A stretch of 64,000 nucleotides of DNA from Bog-473 sp963745665 (GTDB lineage: Bacteria; Actinomycetota; Acidimicrobiia; Acidimicrobiales; RAAP-2), in contig CAVUYE010000002.1 of NCBI GenBank assembly GCA_963745665.1, forward strand, positions 496,001-560,000, given 5' to 3'. The notes beneath the pieces were generated by a model. It had not been told where the DNA came from, did no database searches, and saw only the letters and a list, made by a program, of their open reading frames with translations. Of the stretch, positions 38,699 through 47,792 are shown piece after piece. Every line of letters begins with the position of its first letter. Position 1 is the stretch's first letter. The translations under genes were made by a program, and so were the position numbers.

Positions 38699-39493
38699 TC
38701 AGTGCCGGGCCTGCACCGTCGAGAGCACCTGCTCTTCCAACGGGGCCGGGAAGGCCGAGCCGTTGCCGTTGAACGTCATCTGGTGCAGCAGCGCACCGGA
38801 GACGAAGTCGACCTGCGTGCTCGTGACGGTCAGCACCCGTCCACCACGGGCGATCGGGATGGTCACGGTGAAGCCGGTCAGGTGCAGGGCGGCCGCGGCG
38901 GCGGGCAGGTCGGCGAAGCTGACGACCCCAACGGTGGTGGTGCTCCCCGCCTCCTGCTGCATGTTCCGCTGCAGCGCCAGGCTGGCCACTCGATTCATGC
39001 ACCCGGTGGTCTTGGAGCTGGCCAGGGCGGCGTACTCGGCCCGGGCCTGGGCCGCCGAGGTGTAGACCGAGACGCTGTCCTCGACGGCGTCGACCTGTCC
39101 GGTGCTGGTGAAGTCGGCGCTGTTCACCTTGGTCGGGGCCACGGCGACGACGCGTGCGGGCACCCCGACGCAGCGGGCCAGCTTGGACGACCAGGGTGTC
39201 ACCCGGGTCGGTGCAGCCGGAGTGCCACCGGCGGTCCATCCCGACGGCAGGTCCGACAGGCGCAGCAGCGCCGCCGTGCCCCGTGCCACCGTCTTCGACG
39301 CCACCGCAGCGGCGTGGGGCGTGGACGTCGACGGCATGGAGTGGCCGGCCGTGGCCGGCGCTGTACCGGCGTCGGCCAGCGCGTCACCCCCGGTCGCCTG
39401 ACCGATCAGGCCCCCGGCCAGGGCTGCGACGAAGATCCCTCCGAACGTCCACCTGACGGCCCGCCGCCAGTGCTCCATCCCTGCCTGGGCCAT
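38699..39493 (-). CDS. Membrane-anchored exported protein of unknown function
   Basis: 264 residues from ATG 39493, chosen because GGAGGGGG lies just upstream; the ATG at 39514 would put that site inside the coding region. A hydrophobic segment WTFGGIFVAALAGGLIGQAT near the start anchors it, with the rest outside the cell. Two Cys (ARCVGV and TGCMNR) could form a disulfide. The layout (anchor, Ala/Thr/Ser-rich linker, then a domain with a TGFTVTIPIARGG segment) resembles extracellular sensor domains, but I do not recognise a family. Confidence 0.75.
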   Translation of the reverse strand: MAQAGMEHWRRAVRWTFGGIFVAALAGGLIGQATGGDALADAGTAPATAGHSMPSTSTPHAAAVASKTVARGTAALLRLSDLPSGWTAGGTPAAPTRVTPWSSKLARCVGVPARVVAVAPTKVNSADFTSTGQVDAVEDSVSVYTSAAQARAEYAALASSKTTGCMNRVASLALQRNMQQEAGSTTTVGVVSFADLPAAAAALHLTGFTVTIPIARGGRVLTVTSTQVDFVSGALLHQMTFNGNGSAFPAPLEEQVLSTVQARH

Positions 39494-39653
39494 GTTCGCC
39501 CCCTCCTGCTCCATGAGCGGCTGGCGCCGGTGCCCGGGCGGGGCGGTGGCGCGCTGCGCTCTCCCACCGAGGAGAACAGGCCCCGGGCCGGAACCACACG
39601 GCTGGTGCAGCCCCGTTCCGGCCGGAATTTTCGGGCAGGCCCGGGTCTCCCCC

Positions 39654-39683
39654 TTGCCAAGTCCCGGCCCGGCCCGCTATCGT
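39654..39683 (+). promoter_or_regulatory. groES promoter
   Basis: TTGCCA (39654-39659), 18-nt spacer, TATCGT (39678-39683), directly abutting the CIRCE operator so that HrcA binding would block RNA polymerase. Confidence 0.6.
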
Positions 39684-39709
39684 TGGCACTCGCAACCCGA
39701 GAGTGCTAA
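39683..39709 (+). promoter_or_regulatory. CIRCE operator (HrcA binding site)
   Basis: TTGGCACTC, nine-base spacer, GAGTGCTAA: eight of nine bases of the left arm and all nine of the right arm match the CIRCE consensus TTAGCACTC-N9-GAGTGCTAA. It lies 27 nt before the groES ATG. HrcA repression of groES-groEL is the known role; no hrcA gene is in the window. Confidence 0.92.
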
Positions 39710-39736
39710 CGAAGTGCCAAGGAGGCCCGTTCCAAA

Positions 39737-40027
39737 ATGAGTCTGCAACCCCTCGATGACCGGATTGTCGTCCGCCCCGGCGAGTCCGAGGAGACCACCG
39801 CCTCTGGCCTGGTCATTCCCGACACCGCCAAGGAGAAGCCCCAGCAGGGCGAGGTCCTGGCCGTAGGCCCGGGACGCCGCTCCGAGGACACCGGCGAGCT
39901 GATCCCGCTCGACGTCAAGGTCGGCGACACCGTCGTCTACTCCAAGTACGGAGGCACCGAGTACATCCTCGATGGCGAGGACGTCCTCATCCTGTCCGCC
40001 CGCGACATCCTGGCCAAGATCGCCTGA
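39737..40027 (+). CDS. groES: Co-chaperonin GroES
   Basis: 10-kDa lid of the GroEL chamber. 96 residues, start MSLQPLDDRIVVRPGESEE after a strong AAGGAGG. The mobile loop (SEETTASGLVIPDTAKEKPQ) and GTEYILDGEDVLILSARDIL are normal. Controlled by the CIRCE element upstream. Confidence 0.98.
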   Translation: MSLQPLDDRIVVRPGESEETTASGLVIPDTAKEKPQQGEVLAVGPGRRSEDTGELIPLDVKVGDTVVYSKYGGTEYILDGEDVLILSARDILAKIA

Positions 40028-40039
40028 TCTTTTGGCAGT

Positions 40040-40074
40040 CCGCCGCCCCGGTGCAATCCGGGCCGGCGCGGCGG
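40040..40074 (+). promoter_or_regulatory. Nested hairpin between groES and groEL
   Basis: Outer arms CCGCCGC (40040-40046) and GCGGCGG (40068-40074); inner arms CCCGG (40047-40051) and CCGGG (40058-40062), followed by a C-rich stretch and TT. It may lower read-through or stabilise the transcript ends in the 101-nt intercistronic gap. Confidence 0.5.
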
Positions 40075-40128
40075 CCCCCCTTCTGTTCAACCTGAGATTC
40101 GAGGACTCGAGAGGAGTTCGACACAGTC

Positions 40129-41784
<1,656 letters not shown>

Positions 41785-41810
41785 TTCCCGCACCAACGTT
41801 TGTTGTGTGT

Positions 41811-41841
41811 GCGGTGGCCGGGCTTCGGGCCCGGCCACCGG
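41811..41841 (+). terminator. Strong GC hairpin after groEL
   Basis: CGGTGGCCGGGC (41812-41823) pairs perfectly over 12 bp with GCCCGGCCACCG (41829-41840); the loop TTCGG is small and stable. No U-run follows, as in many actinobacterial terminators. It lies 27 nt after the groEL stop. Confidence 0.7.
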
Positions 41842-42111
41842 CGCGTCCGACGATGTGGCGCGCAGACACACGGGGGAGGCGGCGGTACGCTGCACAGCGT
41901 GTCGGGCTTCGCGGCCGGGCCTCCGGGCCCGGCTGCGGCGCGTCACGGCGTTGGTGCCCGCGAGCACGCCCCACCATCCGTCCTGCACCCCGGCCAGATG
42001 CTGACCTTTCAACTGCGCGCCCGACCACGAGCACGTGATCGGCTACTTTGACTACACGGTGGAGAACGACTGAACCGTTCCCCGCAACCGGTCGCTCCCC
42101 GCCGGTCCCGG
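41842..42111. other. Gene-poor gap after groEL with a second hairpin and a possible tiny ORF
   Basis: About 270 nt without a confident gene. A second stem, GCGGCCGGGC (41911-41920) with GCCCGGCTGC (41927-41936), repeats the style of the terminator. The 3' end could encode a short peptide ending NCAPDHEHVIGYFDYTVEND before TGA 42071-42073, linked to an upstream PGQMLTF segment by one extra base near 42010. I do not recognise it and do not call it as a gene. Confidence 0.3.
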
Positions 42112-42954
42112 TCAGGCGATGGCGTGGACGACGGCGCGGTAGTTGGCGGTCGGCGCCGAGGGAGCGGGTGGGACATAGCCGGCAAGTCGCCGCCCGATCC
42201 TGACCGGCAGCGATGCCGCGGGCTCCGGCGGTGCCGACGGCGGACCGACGACGGTGCGCACCTCCGAGAAGCCGGCCGCCCGGCACAGGTTGTGCAGCGC
42301 CTCGATGGTGGGCACGTACCAGTTGCCGAAGTCGATCCGCAGCGAGCTGCCGGCGTGGAAACGCAGCAGCGCTTCGTGGTCCAGCCCTTCGAGGTGCACG
42401 GCCTCCGTCTCAATGACGGCCACCTCCTTGGTCACGCGGCGCAGCCGCTCCAGACAGATCAAGGGTTCTTTCATGTGGTACAGCACTCCGAGGTAGAGGA
42501 CGACGTCGAACTGACCCACCTGGGCGAGGTCGATCGTCTGGAAGTCGGCCACGATCGGCTCGACCTGCGACCCCAGCGCAGCCGCGGCCAGTTCGAAACC
42601 GCGCCGTCCCGGTAGCTCGGGCCGCCAGAAGTCGGTCTCGTCCCGCGACTGGTCGGGCAGGGTGCCGTTCTGGATGCACTCGGCCCAGTAGTGGCCTCGG
42701 GCCTCCCAGTCGACGCCCCAGGCGTAGTGGTCGAGTGCCACGACTCTGGAGGCCCCGGACTGCTCGGCCAAGAACGAGTACTTGCCGTCCCAGGCCCCGA
42801 TGTCGAGCACGCTGCGCCCCGTCACGTCGGGGAGGATGCCCGGCACGACCTCCTGGGCGCTGTCGCCCTTCGTGACGACGCCATGGCCCAGGTCGATGGT
42901 GTGATACCAGTGCAACTCGTCTGCTTGGGCCTGCAACTCTTCCGGGGACGCCAT
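42112..42954 (-). CDS. CmoB-like / DUF1698-type methyltransferase
   Basis: 280 residues from ATG 42954 (MASPEELQAQADELHWYHTI). HTIDLGHGVVTKGD followed by the SAM motif VLDIGAWDGKYSFLAEQSGA and the Trp/Tyr-rich stretch DHYAWGVDWE resembles the CmoB/mo5U34 methyltransferase group. LYHMKEPLICLERLRRVTKE is also typical. True CmoB uses carboxy-SAM; whether this protein acts on tRNA or a small molecule cannot be told. A TACGCT hexamer lies nine bases before the ATG. Confidence 0.78.
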   Translation of the reverse strand: MASPEELQAQADELHWYHTIDLGHGVVTKGDSAQEVVPGILPDVTGRSVLDIGAWDGKYSFLAEQSGASRVVALDHYAWGVDWEARGHYWAECIQNGTLPDQSRDETDFWRPELPGRRGFELAAAALGSQVEPIVADFQTIDLAQVGQFDVVLYLGVLYHMKEPLICLERLRRVTKEVAVIETEAVHLEGLDHEALLRFHAGSSLRIDFGNWYVPTIEALHNLCRAAGFSEVRTVVGPPSAPPEPAASLPVRIGRRLAGYVPPAPSAPTANYRAVVHAIA

Positions 42955-43043
42955 CGCTGCGAGAGCGTAGCGAGGCGCCCGTGACCCGTCGGGCGACAGG
43001 CGGTCGAGCCGAGGGCGACCAGGTCGCCGGTAGCGTGCCGGGG

Positions 43044-43808
43044 ATGCCCCGTTCGGTGCCACCCCAGGTGATCCCGCGCCCCGTCTCCTGGCGGCCCGGC
43101 GTACCGGCGGCGTGGGCCGGCGCCCCCACGGCGCGTCGCACGGGGATCGACATCGACCGTGTGCTCCACGCGCTCGACGCCGTGGGCCAGCGTGGCCCCG
43201 TGCCCGACGACGTCGGAGGGGACGCCATGTTCGCCGGGGCCACCATCGTCAACGAGTCCGAACTGCCGACAGTGAGTTACGTCAACGCCGGCGTCCTCGC
43301 CGCGCTCTTCGAGGAGGAGGGCGAGGCCCGGGTGATCCTGACCCGGCGTTCCTCGGGCCTGCGCACGCACAAGGGAGAGGTCAGCTTCCCGGGCGGGCGG
43401 GTCAACAAGGGGGAGGACACGGCAGCGGCGGCGCGGCGCGAGGCCCACGAGGAGGTCGACCTCGACCCCGCCCTGGTGACGATGGTGGGTTGGCTGCACC
43501 CGGTCACCACGCTGGCCTCGCCTGCGCTCATCGTCCCGGTGGTCGCCACCCTGCCCGGACGGCCGCGTCTGGTGGCCAGCCCGGGCGAGGTGGAGCGGGT
43601 CTTCGACGTGACGCTGGCGGAACTGGCCGACCCGGCCATCTTCCACGAGGAGCGCTGGAAGGTCCCCGGGCGCATCATCCCGGGGAGTCCTGACAACTCG
43701 TTCGCGGTGCGGTTCTTCGAGGTCTCCGGCGAAATGATCTGGGGCGCCACCGCCCGCATGATCTCCGAGCTCATCACCATCGTCGTGACGGGGGAGACCG
43801 GCCTCTGA
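43044..43808 (+). CDS. Nudix hydrolase, CoA pyrophosphatase type
   Basis: 254 residues from ATG 43044. The Nudix box runs GGRVNKGEDTAAAARREAHE EVDL in two adjoining pieces, with all catalytic Gly, Arg and Glu in place. The preceding SGLRTHKGEVSFPGG motif is characteristic of CoA/NudL-type enzymes that cleave CoA to 4'-phosphopantetheine and 3',5'-ADP. TAGCGT at 43031-43036 with a 7-nt gap to the ATG suggests a leaderless message. An extended in-frame start at 42981 lies upstream of that -10 and is rejected. Confidence 0.85.
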   Translation: MPRSVPPQVIPRPVSWRPGVPAAWAGAPTARRTGIDIDRVLHALDAVGQRGPVPDDVGGDAMFAGATIVNESELPTVSYVNAGVLAALFEEEGEARVILTRRSSGLRTHKGEVSFPGGRVNKGEDTAAAARREAHEEVDLDPALVTMVGWLHPVTTLASPALIVPVVATLPGRPRLVASPGEVERVFDVTLAELADPAIFHEERWKVPGRIIPGSPDNSFAVRFFEVSGEMIWGATARMISELITIVVTGETGL

Positions 43809-43826
43809 CCGTCCGGCCGGCGCGGG

Positions 43827-44477
43827 TCAGTCCGTGAAGCCGACCGACAAATGGCCGAGCGCGCCGAACGAGACGCTGAGTTCGTCGCCCGGGGCCACGG
43901 CGATCGGCGCCACCACCGACCCGGCGATGATCCGGTCACCCGCTTCGAGCGCGGCGCCGTGGGCGGCGAGATACGACCGCACGAACGACACCGTGGTCGC
44001 CGGGTCCTCCACTATCCGTCCTTCGGCCACCACCGCGCCGGCCTTGGTCACGGCCGCCACCATGGCCCAGGGGTCGACACCGGGGACCTCGGCGCCGAAG
44101 AGCACGCCCCGGTGGCAGATGTTGCCGGCCAGGACCGGCTCGATGTCGTCGAAGGAGATGGAGAGGTCGACCAGTTCGAGGGCCGGCGCCAGCCCGGCGA
44201 CCCCGCCGTCGGGCCCAACTCGGACGGCCACCTCGACTTCGAGCGCGGGGGCGACCCACCCCGCCACGGACACCGTCGCCCCGTCGGGCGACACCCCGGT
44301 GTCGACCATGTAGCCGACCACCGCCTCGGTCAGCCCGAAGTGCTCCTGAATGGCGGGCGTGTTGAAGCCGATCTTCCAGCCGACCGGTGTCGCACCGGCG
44401 GCGAGCTCGGCGTCGCGCCGTGCCAGCTGGGCGCGCATGCCGCGGGACACGGAGGCGGCGCTGTCCCGGTCGGGCAT
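43827..44477 (-). CDS. FAH-family hydratase (2-keto-4-pentenoate hydratase-like)
   Basis: 216 residues from ATG 44477. The N-terminal VGWKIGFNTPAIQEHFGLTE is typical of MhpD-like hydratases, which add water to 2-hydroxy-dienoates in meta-cleavage of aromatics. Metal-binding Glu residues lie in PALEVEVAVRV. No other aromatic-degradation genes are in the window, so the pathway is open. It converges on the Nudix gene. Confidence 0.82.
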   Translation of the reverse strand: MPDRDSAASVSRGMRAQLARRDAELAAGATPVGWKIGFNTPAIQEHFGLTEAVVGYMVDTGVSPDGATVSVAGWVAPALEVEVAVRVGPDGGVAGLAPALELVDLSISFDDIEPVLAGNICHRGVLFGAEVPGVDPWAMVAAVTKAGAVVAEGRIVEDPATTVSFVRSYLAAHGAALEAGDRIIAGSVVAPIAVAPGDELSVSFGALGHLSVGFTD

Positions 44478-44511
44478 GGGATGAGTCTCGCGCCGGTCGC
44501 CGGGTGACGGA

Positions 44512-44769
44512 CTAGAGATCGCTGGGGGAGTTGGTCTCCCCGGTGCTCCCGCCACCCCCGGTGCTCCCGCTCTGGCCGCCGCCCCCGCCGAAGGTGCCGC
44601 CGCCGCCGAAAGGCCCGCGCCCGCCGCCGAAGGGGCCGCGCCCGCCACCGCGGCCCCGCCCGCGGGCTCTGTAGCGGAGCGCCATCACGCCGACGGCCAA
44701 GAGGATGAAGACGGCGGAGACCCAGGGCGACGCGCTGGAGTGCGCCGCCAGGAGCTGAGGGATGGCCAC
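44512..44769 (-). CDS. Small glycine-rich membrane protein
   Basis: 85 residues from GTG 44769; GTG 44778 is an alternative. One membrane segment (PWVSAVFILLAVGVMALRY), a basic RARGRGRGGGR patch, then glycine repeats (GPFGGGRGPFGGGGTFGGGG) and a polar end. TACGGT lies seven bases before GTG 44769, matching the leaderless pattern of its neighbours. No family recognised; coding status rests on the membrane helix and promoter placement. Confidence 0.5.
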   Translation of the reverse strand: MAIPQLLAAHSSASPWVSAVFILLAVGVMALRYRARGRGRGGGRGPFGGGRGPFGGGGTFGGGGGQSGSTGGGGSTGETNSPSDL

Positions 44770-44992
44770 GGTGGCCACCGTAGGGCAGCGGACGGAAGAG
44801 TCCGGGTCGGCCCCTGTTTTGGGCGCGTCCGACGCACAATTCGTGCCCGGGGACGGCCGGAAGAGCGGACGCGGGAGAGTAGGGTGGAGGATCGTCGGCG
44901 TGTCGGCCCGGCGTTCGCAATTGATGTCGAGAAGACATGCCGGTGTGGTTCGTGAGCCGTACCGGCCCCACGAATGCCGGAGGGCGAGCACA

Positions 44993-46156
44993 TTGGCAGA
45001 GATCGAGATCGGCATCTTCAAGTCGGGGCGGCAGGCCTACGGGTTCGACGACATCGCCATCGTCCCGAGCAGGCGGACCCGCGACCCCGAGGACGTCGAC
45101 ATCTCCTGGGAGATCGACGCGTACCGCTTCGACCTTCCGGTGCTCGGCGCGGCCATGGACGGGGTGATGAGCCCGGCGACCGCCATCGAGCTCGGCCAGC
45201 TCGGCGGCCTGGGCGTCCTGAACCTCGAAGGCCTGTGGACCCGCTACGAGGACCCCACCGCGCTCTTCGACGAGATCCGCGAGCTCGATGACGACAAGGC
45301 GACCTCGCGCATGCAGCAGATGTACCAGGAACCGATCATCCCCGAGCTGGTCACGGCCCGCATCAGGCAGATGAAGGAGGCCGGCATCACGACGGCTGCC
45401 TCGGTGACCCCCCAGCGCACCGAGTCGCTGGCCCAGGCCTGCCTGGCCGCCGAGCTCGACATCCTGGTGATCCAGGGGACGGTGGTCTCGGCCGAGCACG
45501 TGTCGAAGACGTCGGAGCCGCTCAACCTCAAGCGCTTCATCCGTGAGTTCGACATCCCCGTCATCGTCGGCGGGTGCGCCTCATATCAGGCCGGCCTGCA
45601 CCTCATGCGCACCGGTGCCGTGGGCGTGCTCGTCGGCGTCGGGCCCGGCAACGCCTGCACCACCCGCGGCGTGCTCGGGCTGGGCGTGCCCCAGGCCACC
45701 GCCATCGCGGATGTGGCGGGCGCCCGCATGCGCCACCTCGACGAGACCGGGGTGTACGTGCACGTCATCGCCGACGGCGGGATGTCCAAGGGGGGCGACA
45801 TCGCCAAGGCCATCGCCTGCGGGGCCGACGCCGTCATGCTCGGCTCGCCCTTCTCCTCCGCCGTGGAGGCACCGGCCCGCGGCTTCCACTGGGGCATGGC
45901 CACCTTCCATCCGACGCTGCCCCGCGGCGCCCGGGTCCGCACCTCGGTGCGCGGCAGCCTGCGCGAGATCCTGCTCGGCCCCGCCCACGAGAATGACGGC
46001 CGCATGAACCTGTTCGGCGCGCTCAGGACCGCCATGGCGACCTGCGGGTACGAGACGGTCAAGGAGTTCCAGAAGGCCGAGGTCATGGTCGCCCCGTCAC
46101 TGCAGACCGAGGGGAAGTACTTCCAGCGGTCCCAGGGCGTGGGGATGGGACACTGA
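44993..46156 (+). CDS. GuaB3-family IMP dehydrogenase-related protein
   Basis: 387 residues from TTG 44993 (LAEIEIGIFKSGRQAYGFDD), with GGAGGGCGAG upstream. It has the IMPDH barrel with the catalytic-Cys loop GPGNACTTRGVLG and ADGGMSKGGDIAKAIACGAD, but lacks the CBS domains of GuaB. This is the actinobacterial GuaB3 form; some GuaB3 proteins have been shown to act as GMP reductases. Lies 37 nt before guaA, consistent with guanine-nucleotide metabolism. Confidence 0.88.
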   Translation: MAEIEIGIFKSGRQAYGFDDIAIVPSRRTRDPEDVDISWEIDAYRFDLPVLGAAMDGVMSPATAIELGQLGGLGVLNLEGLWTRYEDPTALFDEIRELDDDKATSRMQQMYQEPIIPELVTARIRQMKEAGITTAASVTPQRTESLAQACLAAELDILVIQGTVVSAEHVSKTSEPLNLKRFIREFDIPVIVGGCASYQAGLHLMRTGAVGVLVGVGPGNACTTRGVLGLGVPQATAIADVAGARMRHLDETGVYVHVIADGGMSKGGDIAKAIACGADAVMLGSPFSSAVEAPARGFHWGMATFHPTLPRGARVRTSVRGSLREILLGPAHENDGRMNLFGALRTAMATCGYETVKEFQKAEVMVAPSLQTEGKYFQRSQGVGMGH

Positions 46157-46193
46157 GGCTGAGGCCGGGGCCGGGTCCGATGAGCACGAGTCG

Positions 46194-47792
46194 GTGACGA
46201 CCGACACCGACACCATCCTCGTCGTCGACTTCGGCGCCCAGTACGCCCGCCTGATCGCCCGCCGGGTCCGTGAGGCGCACGTCTACTCGGAGATCGTGTC
46301 GCCGGCCATCTCGCTCGACGAGATCAAGGCCCGCGCCCCCAAGGGCATCATCTTCAGCGGCGGCCCCAAGTCGGTGTACGAAACACCGGCCCCCACTATC
46401 GACGCCGGCGTGTACGAGCTCGGCATCCCGATCCTCGGGCTCTGCTACGGCGCGCAGCTCATGGCGCTGCAGCTCGGGGGCACCGTGTCGCGCACCGGCC
46501 AGGGCGAGTACGGGCGCACGGAGCTGACCCAGCGCGGCGCCTCGCCGCTCAGTCCGGACTGGCCGGCGACGTCGAGCGTCTGGATGAGCCACGGCGACGC
46601 CATCACCGCCGTGCCGGAAGGGTTCACGGCGACGGCCACCAGTGCCGGTGCGCCGGTGGCGGCCATGCACGACGCCGAGCGCCGGCTCTTCGGGCTGCAG
46701 TTCCACCCCGAGGTCGTGCACACCGACCGGGGCAGCGAGGTCTTCGACCACTTCCTCATCGACGTGTGCGGTTGCCTGCCGGGCTGGACGCACGTTTCTA
46801 TCATCGAGCAGCAGGTGGCGGCGGTGCGGGCCCAGGTCGGAACCGACCGCGTCCTGTGCGCGCTGAGCGGCGGCGTGGACTCGGCGGTGGCGGCGGCGCT
46901 CGTGCACAAGGCGGTGGGTGACCAGCTCACCTGTGTCTTCGTCGACACCGGCCTCATGCGCTCGGGCGAGGCCGATCAGGTCGAGGACACCTTCCGCCGT
47001 CAGTTCAAGATGGACCTCGTCCACGTGAAGGCGGCCGACCGCTACTTCGCCGCGCTGGCGGGCGTGACCGACCCGGAGCGCAAGCGCAAGATCATCGGCG
47101 AGCTCTTCATCCGGATCTTCGAGGAGGTGGCGCGTGACCTCGGTGCCGGGACGGCCGAAGCGGAGGGCTCGCCGAGCGAGGCCGGGACGACCGGTACCGG
47201 CGAGGGACCGCGCTTCTTGGTGCAGGGCACGCTCTACCCCGACGTGATCGAGTCGGGGAGCGACACCGCGGCCAACATCAAGTCGCATCACAACGTGGGC
47301 GGCCTGCCCGAGGACCTGGCCTTCGATCTGGTCGAGCCCCTGCGCCTGTTGTTCAAGGACGAGGTGCGCGCCGTCGGCGAGGAGCTCGGCCTGCCGCACG
47401 AGATCGTGTGGCGCCAGCCCTTCCCGGGGCCGGGGCTGGGCGTGCGCATCATCGGAGAGGTCACACGCGAGCGCGCCGAGATCCTGCGCAACGCCGACGC
47501 GGTGGTCGTCGAGGAGATCCGCCGGGCCGGTCTCTACCGCGAGCTGTGGCAGAGCTTCGCCGTCCTGCCGGCCGTCCGCACCGTCGGCGTGATGGGCGAC
47601 GGCCGTACCTACGCCTACCCCGTCGTCATCCGGGCGGTCACGAGTGACGACGCCATGACGGCGGACTGGGCCCGGCTTCCGTACGACCTGGTCGAGCGGA
47701 TCGCCTCCCGCATCATCAACGAGGTGGAGGGCGTCAACCGGGTGGCACTCGACGTGACGTCGAAGCCGCCCGGGACCATTGAGTGGGAGTGA
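46194..47792 (+). CDS. guaA: GMP synthase (glutamine-hydrolysing)
   Basis: Converts XMP to GMP. 532 residues, GTG start. Glutaminase domain with Cys in LGLCYGAQLMA and His in FHPEVVH; PP-loop ALSGGVDSAVAAALV opens the synthetase domain; C-terminal dimerisation domain ends TSKPPGTIEWE. An insertion of about 20 low-complexity residues (rich in Gly, Ala, Thr, Glu) precedes RFLVQGTLYPDVIESG, where most GuaA proteins have a short loop. Confidence 0.96.
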   Translation: MTTDTDTILVVDFGAQYARLIARRVREAHVYSEIVSPAISLDEIKARAPKGIIFSGGPKSVYETPAPTIDAGVYELGIPILGLCYGAQLMALQLGGTVSRTGQGEYGRTELTQRGASPLSPDWPATSSVWMSHGDAITAVPEGFTATATSAGAPVAAMHDAERRLFGLQFHPEVVHTDRGSEVFDHFLIDVCGCLPGWTHVSIIEQQVAAVRAQVGTDRVLCALSGGVDSAVAAALVHKAVGDQLTCVFVDTGLMRSGEADQVEDTFRRQFKMDLVHVKAADRYFAALAGVTDPERKRKIIGELFIRIFEEVARDLGAGTAEAEGSPSEAGTTGTGEGPRFLVQGTLYPDVIESGSDTAANIKSHHNVGGLPEDLAFDLVEPLRLLFKDEVRAVGEELGLPHEIVWRQPFPGPGLGVRIIGEVTRERAEILRNADAVVVEEIRRAGLYRELWQSFAVLPAVRTVGVMGDGRTYAYPVVIRAVTSDDAMTADWARLPYDLVERIASRIINEVEGVNRVALDVTSKPPGTIEWE

